Positions 1-6,093 of a stretch of 7,115 bases of DNA are shown in pieces. The first letter of the stretch is position 1; each line of letters starts with the position of its first letter. The translations under genes and the position numbers were made by a program. The notes beneath the pieces were generated by a model. The model was given only the letters and a program-made list of their open reading frames with translations, did not search any database and was not told the DNA's origin. The stretch is from Desulfobacteraceae bacterium (GTDB lineage Bacteria > Desulfobacterota > Desulfobacteria > Desulfobacterales > Desulfobacteraceae): NCBI GenBank assembly GCA_022712835.1, contig JAFLJU010000281.1, positions 1 to 7,115 of the forward strand. The letters run 5' to 3'.

Positions 1-283
1 AGGCGCCTTGATCGTTCTGGGGGCATCTCTGATTGCTACACCGCCCATATTGTGGGGACTAACAAGTCTCTCGATCACTCTGATGGTGACCCACATCCGT
101 TTTGCCCATTTTGGACGGGTCATCCTCAAGCATATCCCCAAACCCGTATTTTTTATGATCTGTTCATCCATTATCGTTACTCTTTCGTTTATCTTCAAAA
201 CAAAGAATGTCGAAATGTTTGGATACCTGATCCTGGGATCTGTTTTTGTCTATATGATTGCAGGCAGGAAGTGGATAGAATAG
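1..283 (+). CDS. C-terminal end of an integral membrane protein, possibly a polysaccharide/lipid-linked oligosaccharide flippase (5'-truncated by window edge)
   Basis: The frame is already open at the left edge (first full codon at position 2) and ends at TAG 281-283, so about 93 C-terminal residues are visible and the true start lies outside the window. An in-frame TTG at 8 is not a credible start: it has no ribosome site and the coding frame continues upstream of it. The visible part is very hydrophobic. A long apolar stretch (GALIVLGASL onward) is followed by a basic loop with HIRFAHFGRVILKHIPK, then two closely spaced membrane helices and a short tail ending RKWIE. This helix, basic loop, helix pair at the C-terminus resembles the last segments of MATE-like polysaccharide flippases (Wzx/RfbX type), but no diagnostic motif is present. 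Any multi-pass membrane protein of similar topology remains possible. It converges on the histidine kinase gene with only 15 bp between stops. Confidence 0.5.
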   Translation, partial: GALIVLGASLIATPPILWGLTSLSITLMVTHIRFAHFGRVILKHIPKPVFFMICSSIIVTLSFIFKTKNVEMFGYLILGSVFVYMIAGRKWIE

Positions 284-298
284 CAATAGGGCCCTGTG

Positions 299-2527
299 TT
301 ATGTCTGATCCAGAACCTCGCGTATGGTCTTCGCCATTTTTACCAAGGTGACCGGCTTCATGAGAAAGGATGAAATCCCCAGATTCTTTGCCGTTTCTTC
401 ATCAATGAGATCGCTGTGACCGGTGCAAATGATCACAGGGATACCAGGGCGGATAGACATTATCTCGCCGGCCAGACCAGCCCCGGTCATCCGGGGCATG
501 GCCATATCGGTTATGACCAGATCAAAATCCATGGGCCTTTCGGCAAACAAGGCCAGTGCCTCCCTAGGGTCACTCCGGGTTTCAACCCGGTATCCAAGGT
601 AATTTAAAACACTTTGTGTGGTCCTGATCACAATGGCATCATCATCCACAAGAAGAATGCTTTCACTGCCCCGGGCAGGGATCGGGGATGATGTTGTATC
701 ATGGGTCGTACTTTCCGGAATCTCATGGGTGAGGGGAAACAGAATCTGGAACTGTGTGAACTTTCCAGGGACACTTTCGACCCCAATTGTACCAAAATGA
801 TTTTTTACTATTCCATGAACAACGGCAAGCCCCATACCAGAGCCCTTGCCCACATCCTTGGTGGTAAAATAGGGATCAAATATTTTGTCCAGATTTTCAG
901 GGACAATGCCAGGCCCCGTGTCACGGATGGTCAGCCTGGCATATTTTCCGCGTTCAAGGTCAGGATGGGCTAAGACATTTTCGGCCTCCAGGACAAAGAC
1001 AGTGATAGAAATCCCCAAAACACCGCCCTGTTTTTCCATTGCCTGGGCCGCATTTGTGCAGATATTTATCAAAAGCTGATTTATCTGGACCGGATCCCCA
1101 AGAATCGGGACGCAAATATCGGGCAGGGTTTCACGGATTTCGATGAAAGCTGGCAGAGTTGACCGTAAAAATTTCAATTCTTCCCGGACAAGACAAGCAA
1201 GATCCAGGGGTTTGAGTATTTGTTCGGTTTCCCGGCTGAAGTTCAGCAATTGTTTGACAACATCAGCCGCCCGCATACTTGCAAATTTTATCGTCTCAAG
1301 ATTTACACGGGCAGGGTTTGCTTTTGGTATCTGGTCAAAGGCTATCTCTGCATTACCGACAATAATGGACAAAACATTGTTAAAATCATGGGCGACCCCC
1401 CCGGCAAGGACACCTATGGATTCCATTTTATAGGCTTGGCGAAGCTTTTGTTCCAAACTTTTTCGATGGGAGACATCCCTTGCAATCCCTCGGAACCCAA
1501 CCCCTTTTTTGTCAGCATCCTGAATCAGGGAAACCACAATTTCAACGAAACATTGGGAGCCGTCTTTCCGAATCAATTGCCAGTCAATGGCCCGGGTGGG
1601 AACCCCGGTCTGGTAAACCCCATGAAAAACCTTATAAATTTTTTCGGCATTTACCTTGTCCATAAAGTTGATATGGTTCATCCCGGTCAGTTCATCCCGG
1701 GTGTAACCCAGTATCCGACACAGGGAGGTGTTGAAAAATATCAGATCCCCATGAAGATCCACTTCAAAATATCCGTCTTCTATGCTTGCCAGAATCGTTC
1801 GGTATTTTTCCTCGCTTTCCTTCAGGGCCATTTTTGATTGTTCCCCCACAAGGATTTGCGATTCCAACATCAGCTGTTTTTTCCTCAGGATGTTTGTCAA
1901 TTGCGTTTCTTTTTCATGGGATCGGGTCAGACCTTTGACCAAAACAGATACGGAAATGGCAGCAAGGGCATTAAGAAACAGATAATTAACAATTGCCACA
2001 ACCATTAATTTGTTGGAATAAAACGGGGGATAAGAGATGCCCCAGGAATTTTGGGTCAAGAAAAAGCCAATTAAGACAAAGGTAATCGTATTGATCAACA
2101 CAGCGATCACAGCCGCCCGGAAACCGAGCAATACTCCGGCAAGAACGGCAAAGCAAAAGAGCCAGGCCGGCCCGCCAAGGGTAACACCAACATTAAAAAT
2201 AACCAACAATCCGACTCCGTAAATTATTGACAAAGATGCCATAGCACGGAGGAAAAAACCGAGATGGGGAGAAAACAAAAAAAACAATGCAAGCGCCAGG
2301 AACAGCGTATCAGAAGCCAACAACATCCAGAGATGTTCTTCAATGGCCAAAAAGGCCACCGGGATCAACACAAAGATCCCCATGATAACACCGGCCAGCA
2401 GCATGATGGAAAGAATTTGGGTTCGCCAGTAAAGCAGACTGTCACTTTTTTGAAGGTTCTTTGGCATAATTCTATTATGTATACCAGACCAGAGGGTGTG
2501 AATGTCTTTTTCCCAGTTCATATTCAA
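299..2527 (-). CDS. Membrane-bound hybrid sensor histidine kinase (6 TM - PAS - HisKA - HATPase_c - receiver)
   Basis: This 742-residue inner-membrane kinase should autophosphorylate on histidine and pass the phosphate to its own receiver. Residues about 36-197 hold six predicted membrane helices of no family I can name, with almost no periplasmic domain. A charged, probably coiled-coil linker (200-245) leads to a PAS domain (about 240-355, ending GIARDVSHRK). HisKA has the H-box VAHDFNN with H380. HATPase_c has the N-box (N488/N492), DTGPG (536-540), IFDPYFTTK (549-557) and GKGSGMGLAVVHG (560-572). The receiver (about 622-740) has VDDD (627-630), phospho-acceptor D674 in VITDMAMP, T702 and K724, so all catalytic positions look intact. 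There is no HAMP, Hpt or DNA-binding domain, so a separate Hpt or regulator must carry output. The start is taken as TTG because AAGGA (2534-2538) sits 6 nt ahead of it; ATG at 2521 (740 residues) would be 12 nt away. The signal sensed cannot be read from the sequence. Confidence 0.95.
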   Translation of the reverse strand: MNMNWEKDIHTLWSGIHNRIMPKNLQKSDSLLYWRTQILSIMLLAGVIMGIFVLIPVAFLAIEEHLWMLLASDTLFLALALFFLFSPHLGFFLRAMASLSIIYGVGLLVIFNVGVTLGGPAWLFCFAVLAGVLLGFRAAVIAVLINTITFVLIGFFLTQNSWGISYPPFYSNKLMVVAIVNYLFLNALAAISVSVLVKGLTRSHEKETQLTNILRKKQLMLESQILVGEQSKMALKESEEKYRTILASIEDGYFEVDLHGDLIFFNTSLCRILGYTRDELTGMNHINFMDKVNAEKIYKVFHGVYQTGVPTRAIDWQLIRKDGSQCFVEIVVSLIQDADKKGVGFRGIARDVSHRKSLEQKLRQAYKMESIGVLAGGVAHDFNNVLSIIVGNAEIAFDQIPKANPARVNLETIKFASMRAADVVKQLLNFSRETEQILKPLDLACLVREELKFLRSTLPAFIEIRETLPDICVPILGDPVQINQLLINICTNAAQAMEKQGGVLGISITVFVLEAENVLAHPDLERGKYARLTIRDTGPGIVPENLDKIFDPYFTTKDVGKGSGMGLAVVHGIVKNHFGTIGVESVPGKFTQFQILFPLTHEIPESTTHDTTSSPIPARGSESILLVDDDAIVIRTTQSVLNYLGYRVETRSDPREALALFAERPMDFDLVITDMAMPRMTGAGLAGEIMSIRPGIPVIICTGHSDLIDEETAKNLGISSFLMKPVTLVKMAKTIREVLDQT

Positions 2528-2533
2528 TCGCCA

Positions 2534-2538
2534 TCCTT
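2534..2538 (-). promoter_or_regulatory. Ribosome binding site AAGGA that favours a TTG start for the histidine kinase
   Basis: Read on the minus strand, AAGGA is followed by six bases and then TTG (2527-2525), which is optimal spacing. The in-frame ATG two codons later lies 12 bases from the same site, which is long. The choice changes the protein by only two residues. Confidence 0.5.
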
Positions 2539-2562
2539 GACTTTATATTAAGCGTGAAACCT

Positions 2563-2571
2563 ATCATAACA
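2563..2571 (-). promoter_or_regulatory. Extended -10 promoter for the histidine kinase gene
   Basis: The minus strand reads TGT followed directly by TATGAT, a consensus-like extended -10 element (TGn-TATAAT, five of six matches in the hexamer). No good -35 hexamer lies 16-18 bases upstream, which is typical for extended -10 promoters. The predicted transcription start near 2556 gives a leader of about 30 bases before the TTG start. This is pattern matching only. Confidence 0.4.
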
Positions 2572-2618
2572 AAAATTGAGGTGAAAGCTGTTTTTTTACA
2601 ATTTTTTAAGATTTCTTA

Positions 2619-2647
2619 TTGTCGCCTGTCCCATAAATAGTTATGGT
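2619..2647 (+). promoter_or_regulatory. Candidate sigma70-type promoter for the HDOD-hydrolase operon
   Basis: TTGTCG (2619-2624) and TATGGT (2642-2647) are separated by exactly 17 bases, each matching four of six consensus positions. The predicted start near 2654 would give a leader of about 33 bases. In such AT-rich DNA a match of this quality can arise by chance. TATTCT at 2665-2670 is a weaker alternative -10. No GG-N10-GC sigma54 element is visible. Confidence 0.33.
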
Positions 2648-2686
2648 ATTTAAAACTTATCATTTATTCTATAGAGCAGGGAGTTG

Positions 2687-3580
2687 ATGGGGATATCACA
2701 CACCAAAAGACAAGAACATTTGAAAATTATTCAAGCCTACCTGGTAAATATGCCCAGCCTTTCCACCACGGTTACCAAGGTGTTATCGGTCTGCAACAGC
2801 CCGGCCACCTCTGCCAATGATCTAAACAAGGTTGTTTCCTTTGATCCCGTACTCACGGGGAATGTATTAAAACTGATCAACTCCGCCTATTATTCAGTTC
2901 GGGATCAAGTAACCTCCCTAACCCAGGCCATTATCATGTTGGGATTGAATACCATAAGAAATCTTGCACTCAGCACGGCAGTTCTTGGGGCTGCGGGGAA
3001 TAAAACCGCCAATAAAAATGATGATATGGATAAATTCTGGACCCATTGCATCTGCACGGGGGTTACGGCAAAAGCCATCGCCCTGGAAATAGGTGTCCCG
3101 AAATCCGAATGTGAAGAGTATTTTGTTGCCGGACTTTTGCATGATTTGGGCAAACTTCCTCTGATCCACTGCTTTTCAAATGAATACAAAAAGATTACCG
3201 CTTTTGCAGATCAAAAGAAAACTCCGTTAATCGTTGTGGAAAAAGCAATCTTTGACATCACCCATGAAGAAACCGGAAAATTAATCGCCGAAAAATGGGA
3301 ACTTCAAGGCGCCATTCATCAATCGATCTGCTTTCACCACCATCCTAAGGAAGCGACTGAAGATTCCCAACAAATCGTTTTCAGTATCGCTTTGGCAGAT
3401 ATATTTGGGAATAGGGTACTCGACAAACAGACCCATGATGCAATGCCGGATAATCCCATCGTCATAAATGCACTTGAAAAGCTAAATTTAACCTGGCCAA
3501 CTTTATTGAGCCTTGAAGAGCATATTCTCCAGGAGATTGAAAATGCAAAGGTCTTTATGCAAATTGCGCAAAAAGGATAA
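2687..3580 (+). CDS. HDOD-domain signalling protein
   Basis: A 297-residue cytoplasmic protein made almost wholly of one HDOD domain (about residues 20-240), a variant of the HD hydrolase fold found in bacterial signalling proteins. Family marks are MPSLSTTVTKVL near residue 22, the FDPVLTGNVLKLINSAYY segment (52-69), the helix with ITQAIIMLG-like spacing, FWTHC (H120), GLLHDLGK with H152-D153, ITHEETGKLIAEKW (H193), FHHHP (H217-H219) and an ALAD near D238. Many family members are thought to be non-catalytic scaffolds; this one keeps an HD-like ligand set. There is no receiver or GGDEF/EAL fusion. ATG 2687 is chosen because AGGGAG (2678-2683) directly abuts an in-frame TTG at 2684, leaving that codon no spacing, while ATG lies 6 nt past AGG. 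The metallo-hydrolase gene begins 3 nt after its stop, and the hybrid kinase is divergent upstream. Confidence 0.92.
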   Translation: MGISHTKRQEHLKIIQAYLVNMPSLSTTVTKVLSVCNSPATSANDLNKVVSFDPVLTGNVLKLINSAYYSVRDQVTSLTQAIIMLGLNTIRNLALSTAVLGAAGNKTANKNDDMDKFWTHCICTGVTAKAIALEIGVPKSECEEYFVAGLLHDLGKLPLIHCFSNEYKKITAFADQKKTPLIVVEKAIFDITHEETGKLIAEKWELQGAIHQSICFHHHPKEATEDSQQIVFSIALADIFGNRVLDKQTHDAMPDNPIVINALEKLNLTWPTLLSLEEHILQEIENAKVFMQIAQKG

Positions 3581-3583
3581 ACC
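3572..3583 (+). promoter_or_regulatory. Ribosome binding site of the metallo-hydrolase gene overlapping the HDOD stop
   Basis: AAGGA within the last HDOD codons is followed by TAAACC and then ATG at 3584, giving six-base spacing. Because the HDOD stop codon falls inside this spacer, ribosomes finishing HDOD are placed at the next start. This supports co-transcription and probably translational coupling. Confidence 0.6.
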
Positions 3584-4501
3584 ATGAAATTAAAATTTTG
3601 GGGCGTCAGAGGCTCAATCCCCTGCCCGGGATTTAACACCGCCAAATATGGAGGAAACACCGCCTGCATTGAATTGCGTTTTGAAAATCCCGAAAGGCAA
3701 GTTATCATTGATGCCGGTTCCGGTATCAGGGAGCTTGGCAATTTTATGATGAGCCATGATCTTCCCAAAGGCCCCATCCATACACAAATTTTTTTAACCC
3801 ACACCCATTGGGATCATATCATGGGATTCCCCTTTTTCACTCCGATTTATTTGAAAGAAACCAATATAAAAGTCCACGGCCCGGTCAGTTTTGAAAAGGA
3901 CACACTCCAGGATATTGTCGGTGGGCAAATGACCTATCGCTACTTTCCCATACGGCAAGGAGAACTGGCTTCCCACATTGAGTATGTTGAGTTAAAGGAA
4001 GGTCCGGTTCATCGGGAGGATGATATTCACATCACCACAAAATACTTAAATCACCCTGTTCTCTGCCTGGGGTACCGGTTTGAACACCAGGGCAAAGTAA
4101 TATGCACCCTCTATGACTCAGAACCCTTTCAAAATATTTTTAGTACGGATCCTGCAGACCCTTCCTATGATGAAACCATGGCCCTGGAAGGCCAAAAGGC
4201 TAGCGATCGGGAAAATGATCGTTTGTACCAGTTTGTAAAAAATGCGGATCTTGTCATCCATGATGCCCAATACACACAAGAAGAGTTCCACACATCCAAA
4301 AAAGGCTGGGGGCATTCCTCCATGGAATTTGCCATTGAAGCATCGAAAAAAGCGGGGGTTAAAAGACTTGCCCTGTTTCACCATGATCCCTTAAGCGATG
4401 ATGATCGGTTGGATAAACTTGCCGAAACACTTTTCCAAAAAGATTCTTCCCATGGAATGGAGATATTTTTTGCCCGGGAGGGAATGGAAATTCAATTGTA
4501 A
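3584..4501 (+). CDS. Metallo-beta-lactamase-fold metal-dependent hydrolase (PhnP/phosphodiesterase-like group)
   Basis: A 305-residue cytoplasmic MBL-fold protein with no signal peptide. It opens with the family N-terminus MKLKFWGVRGSIPCPG and KYGGNT, then IIDAGSGIRELG (41-52). The binuclear metal site is complete: THTHWDH (H73, H75, D77, H78), LNHP (H157), LYDSE (D178), and a C-terminal set HDAQY (D227), GWGHSS (H244) and LFHHDP (H266-H267). The YDSE motif replaces the TDTE-like form I recall in relatives, but the metal-ligand Asp stays. This group (COG1235-like) includes phosphodiesterases acting on cyclic or phosphodiester substrates; the substrate here cannot be read from sequence. It has an RBS overlapping the upstream HDOD stop, so it is probably the second gene of a two-gene operon. 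An RNase Z/tRNase role is less likely given the N-terminus and the GWGHSS motif. Confidence 0.92.
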   Translation: MKLKFWGVRGSIPCPGFNTAKYGGNTACIELRFENPERQVIIDAGSGIRELGNFMMSHDLPKGPIHTQIFLTHTHWDHIMGFPFFTPIYLKETNIKVHGPVSFEKDTLQDIVGGQMTYRYFPIRQGELASHIEYVELKEGPVHREDDIHITTKYLNHPVLCLGYRFEHQGKVICTLYDSEPFQNIFSTDPADPSYDETMALEGQKASDRENDRLYQFVKNADLVIHDAQYTQEEFHTSKKGWGHSSMEFAIEASKKAGVKRLALFHHDPLSDDDRLDKLAETLFQKDSSHGMEIFFAREGMEIQL

Positions 4502-4525
4502 TAAAAACCCATATGAAATCAGCGT

Positions 4526-5818
4526 TCAAGACCCATCGGCGGCAGGCGGTTTCAAAAAGAAGCTCAATCCCACAGCAAGAGCTGTCAGACAGGCGCAAAG
4601 CCAAAACCCGGCACTAAAACTGCCGGTCACATCCGCCAGAAATCCTGCCATCGCTGGCCCGGCTATCTGTCCGGCACCAAAAAACAGGGTAATAAACCCA
4701 AGCGCTTTGACGGCCTGGAGCGGCCCCATATAATCCCCCACTGCAGCCGACATGATGGTGGGAATACTCCATACGATGAGTCCAAAAAGGACAATGGAAG
4801 CATACAAAAACAATTTTAGCAGGGGGGCCGCCGCCAGGGTGTAAGCAAGGGTGAACAGCCCATAGGCCATCATCATGCCCAGCCGTCGCCCGATTCTGTC
4901 GGACAGACCGCCGAACATGGGGCCTGAAATCATACTCAACCCACCGACCACCGCCCAAAAGGATCCTGCAGCCCCTTCACCAAATCCGTGGTCATTGACC
5001 AGGGCGGTCACAATGAAGGTAACATAGACAGAATAGGTGGCCCCAAAACACAGATAAATACACCCCAGGTAGACCAGTGTTTTTCGGGGGGCTCCAAAAT
5101 TTTTCCCGGGGGCAGGGGTGGCAACCTGGCTTCCTGAATTTTTTTTCTCTATATTCTCTTCCTTTATGTTCTCTTCCTTTATGGTTGCTCCAACCGGTGC
5201 CAGACCTTTCTGGGCCGGATCATTGCGCAAAAGCACCAGGGCCACCCCAGCAATAACAAGGCTGATCACCCCCATAACAATCCAGGCAATTCGCCATCCG
5301 GAAGCTCCGGCAGCCCCGTTGATCCAGGGGACAAAAACCCCTGAAAAGACAATGGCCAGTCCATTGCCCGAGAGCATGGTGCCAGCGGCCCTGCCCCGGG
5401 TACTCTTTAAAAACCAATGGGAAATCAATCCCATGAGGGGCATATTGGCAAGACCCGTGCCGATCCCGGTGAGGGTATAGAGAACCAGCACCTGGGAAAA
5501 TGTCATGGTTTGGCTGATCAGTCCCATGGTAGTTCCCACCAGCAACAACCCCATAAAGATGGTATTTCTCGCCCCCATGCGAGTGGCCACCATACCGGAG
5601 AAGAGTACCGCTACCATATACCCGATGAAATTACCCGTCCCGATAAACCCCATCTGGGAATAGGTTAAATTCAAAGACTGCCCCATGGAGGGCAACAGCA
5701 TGCCAATGGCAAACCGCCCCAGGCCAAGACAGGCAAAAAGAATGGCCACACCGGTAAAAACGATAATCCAGCCGTAATGAAGCGATTTGCAATGCTTGAG
5801 AGTGTCTGATGCTGGCAT
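4526..5818 (-). CDS. Major facilitator superfamily transporter (YbfB/YjiJ-like)
   Basis: A 430-residue inner-membrane secondary transporter, the usual length for a 12-helix MFS protein. Helix 1 begins at about residue 15 (YGWIIVFTGVAILF) and is followed by GLGRFAIGMLLPSM (32-45), a signature I associate with the YbfB/YjiJ-type (MFS_4) group. The two six-helix halves are joined by a cytoplasmic loop (about 198-247). Motif A is well formed in the second half, GGLSDRIGRR (303-312), and degenerate in the first (SGMVATRMGAR, 74-84). The substrate is unknown; small-molecule or organic-anion import or efflux are both possible. The loop contains an exact tandem duplication giving KEENIKEENI (214-223). 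ATG at 5818 is preceded by AAGGAG (5823-5828, spacing 4). It is transcribed away from apbE and converges on the hydrolase gene, 24 bp between stops, with no terminator hairpin seen. Confidence 0.93.
   Translation of the reverse strand: MPASDTLKHCKSLHYGWIIVFTGVAILFACLGLGRFAIGMLLPSMGQSLNLTYSQMGFIGTGNFIGYMVAVLFSGMVATRMGARNTIFMGLLLVGTTMGLISQTMTFSQVLVLYTLTGIGTGLANMPLMGLISHWFLKSTRGRAAGTMLSGNGLAIVFSGVFVPWINGAAGASGWRIAWIVMGVISLVIAGVALVLLRNDPAQKGLAPVGATIKEENIKEENIEKKNSGSQVATPAPGKNFGAPRKTLVYLGCIYLCFGATYSVYVTFIVTALVNDHGFGEGAAGSFWAVVGGLSMISGPMFGGLSDRIGRRLGMMMAYGLFTLAYTLAAAPLLKLFLYASIVLFGLIVWSIPTIMSAAVGDYMGPLQAVKALGFITLFFGAGQIAGPAMAGFLADVTGSFSAGFWLCACLTALAVGLSFFLKPPAADGS
5154..5183. repeat. Perfect 15-bp tandem duplication inside the transporter gene
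   Basis: The 15-base unit TTCTCTTCCTTTATG occurs twice head to tail (5154-5168 and 5169-5183) with no mismatch. As 15 is a multiple of three it adds exactly five residues and keeps the frame, producing KEENIKEENI followed by ENIEKK-like sequence in the central cytoplasmic loop. It looks like a recent slippage event in a tolerant loop. Confidence 0.95.
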
Positions 5819-5861
5819 AATTCTCCTTGCTATGCTGAGAATTTAAAAAAAAGTAGCTCGA

Positions 5862-5879
5862 AAAGGAAATAATTCCTTT
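5862..5879. promoter_or_regulatory. 7-4-7 palindrome, candidate operator of the transporter gene
   Basis: AAAGGAA (5862-5868) and TTCCTTT (5873-5879) are perfect inverted repeats around ATAA. The right arm overlaps the -10 hexamer of the predicted minus-strand promoter and the centre falls at its predicted transcription start (near 5870). A bound dimeric repressor would block initiation there. No regulator gene is present in the window. A seven-base arm in AT-rich DNA could be chance. Confidence 0.35.
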
Positions 5880-5905
5880 ATAGTGAGATTTCCAATTAAA
5901 TTCAA
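5877..5905 (-). promoter_or_regulatory. Sigma70-type promoter for the transporter gene
   Basis: On the minus strand TTGAAT (-35, 5905-5900) and TATAAA (-10, 5882-5877) are separated by exactly 17 bases, with four and five of six consensus matches respectively. The predicted start near 5870 gives a leader of about 52 bases to the ATG at 5818, ahead of which lies AAGGAG. This is the best-matching promoter in the window. Confidence 0.55.
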
Positions 5906-5996
5906 GAAAAAGCCCTGGAAAGACCCGGAAAAATAGAGAGTAAAAACCAAAATCCATATACCATCCCCCTGTGGTCCTCCATTGTTTTCCAATAGA

Positions 5997-6016
5997 TATG
6001 GATATAGGTATGGATA
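5997..6016 (+). repeat. Two direct TATGGATA boxes upstream of the apbE promoter
   Basis: TATGGATA occurs at 5997-6004 and 6009-6016, a 12-base period, ending 8 bases before the predicted -35. An inverted copy of seven bases (ATCCATA) lies at 5952-5958. The position suits an activator binding site, but 12 bases is not a full helical turn and the boxes are AT-rich, so the role is speculative. Confidence 0.3.
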
Positions 6017-6024
6017 ACTTTAAG

Positions 6025-6052
6025 TTGACCATTTTAAAATACCAGGTAAAAT
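6025..6052 (+). promoter_or_regulatory. Sigma70-type promoter for apbE
   Basis: TTGACC (6025-6030, five of six matches) and TAAAAT (6047-6052, five of six) are spaced by 16 bases. The predicted start near 6059 gives a leader of about 35 bases. The spacer contains the perfect palindrome ATTTTAAAAT (6031-6040), which could be an operator half or simply AT-rich chance. Confidence 0.55.
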
Positions 6053-6093
6053 GTCATAAAACTGACTAAAAAAAATATTTTTCCAAGGAACCC

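Larger units (their letters stand above)
2528..2686. other. AT-rich divergent intergenic region between the histidine kinase and HDOD genes
   Basis: This 159-bp gap separates the two divergent genes and is clearly more AT-rich than the coding sequence, with runs of T at 2591-2597 and 2602-2607. It holds the candidate promoters and ribosome sites listed separately. I see no tRNA, small ORF with a ribosome site, riboswitch-like structure or strong stem-loop in it. Confidence 0.7.
5819..6093. other. Divergent regulatory region between the transporter and apbE
   Basis: This 275-bp AT-rich gap lies between two genes transcribed outward. It holds a promoter on each strand, a 7-4-7 palindrome near the transporter start site and TATGGAT boxes upstream of the apbE promoter, all listed separately. 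The middle (about 5906-5990) contains nothing I can recognise. No tRNA or convincing small gene was seen. An open minus-strand frame that runs through it into the transporter gene is a shadow. Confidence 0.7.

Noticed and set aside
288..295. Perfect 8-bp palindrome AGGGCCCT between the first two genes, considered as a terminator stem
   Set aside because: It has no loop, so it cannot form a useful intramolecular hairpin, and no T-run follows on either strand; it is just a short restriction-site-like palindrome.
1220..1837. A 205-codon open frame on the + strand inside the histidine kinase gene
   Set aside because: It is fully antisense to an intact, motif-complete kinase, has no recognisable domain and no ribosome site; it is a by-product of the codon use on the other strand.
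2684..2686. TTG start for the HDOD gene, one codon upstream of the chosen ATG
   Set aside because: The AGGGAG ribosome site directly abuts the TTG with no spacing, whereas the adjacent ATG fits better.
3334..3804. A 156-codon minus-strand frame crossing the HDOD and hydrolase genes
   Set aside because: It spans the junction of two well-supported genes on the opposite strand and shows no domain-like composition.
4502..4525. Possible bidirectional terminator between the hydrolase and transporter genes
   Set aside because: The gap contains AAAAACCCATATG but no GC-rich inverted repeat beside it, so a factor-independent terminator is not supported.
5631..6032. A 133-codon minus-strand frame running from the divergent region into the transporter gene in another frame
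   Set aside because: Its first part is AT-rich intergenic DNA with low-complexity aromatic residues, and its second part is a frame-shifted shadow of the transporter N-terminus.
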